Shown here piece after piece: positions 5,361 through 5,474 of a DNA stretch of 5,474 bases. Positions within the stretch are counted from its first letter, which is position 1, and each line of letters begins with the position of its first letter. A model generated the notes under the pieces. It was not told where the DNA came from, made no database searches, and saw nothing but the letters and a program-made list of their open reading frames with translations. This DNA is from Ignavibacteriota bacterium (GTDB lineage Bacteria; Bacteroidota; Ignavibacteria; Tepidaquicellales; Tepidaquicellaceae), in the NCBI GenBank assembly GCA_003135995.1, contig PNBM01000331.1:15620-21093 (forward strand), read 5' to 3'. Both the position numbers and the translations under genes were made by a program.

Positions 5361-5376
5361 TAAAATTAATTGTCAA
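5348..5376 (-). promoter_or_regulatory. Promoter candidate of the sdpR-sdpI-like operon
   Basis: On the minus strand a perfect TTGACA (5371-5376) is followed after 17 nt by GATATT (5348-5353), a 4/6 match to TATAAT. The GATATTTG at 5346-5353 is also one mismatch from the Bacteroidota -7 motif TAnnTTTG. Transcription would begin near 5340, leaving about 20 nt of leader. The -10 lies inside the distal operator arm. Confidence 0.55.
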
Positions 5377-5474
5377 GGAATTTTTTTATAATTCATTCTA
5401 TTTTCGGAAAACTATTTATTCATACCCTTATACCATCGGAACATAATAATTAAAAGCAAAACCTCACCCCTGCC
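5377..5474. other. Window end, no gene seen
   Basis: The sequence is AT-rich with short in-frame stops on both strands. The last bases, CCTCACCCCTGCC, look like the start of a dispersed CCTCACCCC-type repeat that would continue outside the window. This is a guess from text resemblance. Confidence 0.3.

Overview
This window looks like chromosomal DNA from an AT-rich member of the Bacteroidota/Chlorobiota/Ignavibacteria assemblage. The evidence is the strongly A/T-biased codon use, the A/T-rich leaders with no clear Shine-Dalgarno sequence, a DUF3570-type barrel protein next to ApbE, and lipoproteins and small operons typical of that group. The taxon is an inference from style and gene content, not a proven assignment.

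Left part (1-2654, + strand): a three-gene set that probably forms one transcription unit. It holds the C-terminal 285 residues of a DUF3570 outer-membrane-type protein cut by the window edge. After 9 nt comes a Tat-signal protein ending in a NusG domain II (three-cysteine) module, and then a signal-peptide-bearing ApbE-family FAD:protein FMN transferase homologue. All three products appear to act outside the cytoplasm, which points to an envelope redox/flavinylation module. No flavin acceptor with the usual D-x-x-T/S-G-A-T motif is visible here. The ApbE homologue lacks the usual C-terminal Asp and Thr metal ligands. Its only plausible start codon lies inside a 7-bp tandem repeat, followed directly by a REP-like palindrome that is translated into the signal-peptide n-region.

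Middle (2655-4046, + strand): about 250 nt of mostly non-coding DNA with a small palindrome, then a predicted lipoprotein of about 380 residues with propeller-like sequence character. Its reading frame is broken by an apparent single-base insertion near 3045-3052, so it appears as a 49-aa lipoprotein leader plus a 3' body of about 330 aa.

Convergent intergenic region (4047-4404): AT-rich, with a stretch of about 198 nt open on both strands that may be a gene fossil or a dispersed-repeat remnant. There is no convincing terminator.

Right part (4405-5474, - strand): a two-gene sdpR-sdpI-like operon, made of an ArsR-family winged-helix autorepressor and a six-TM SdpI/DUF1648 membrane protein separated by 1 nt. 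Just upstream of sdpR is a perfect 14-bp-arm inverted repeat containing three ATTTAGA half-sites. It overlaps a TTGACA-N17-GATATT promoter candidate, which makes a coherent autoregulation model. No SdpABC toxin genes are present in the window. The last bases (5361-5474) hold the distal promoter part and nothing else that I can name.
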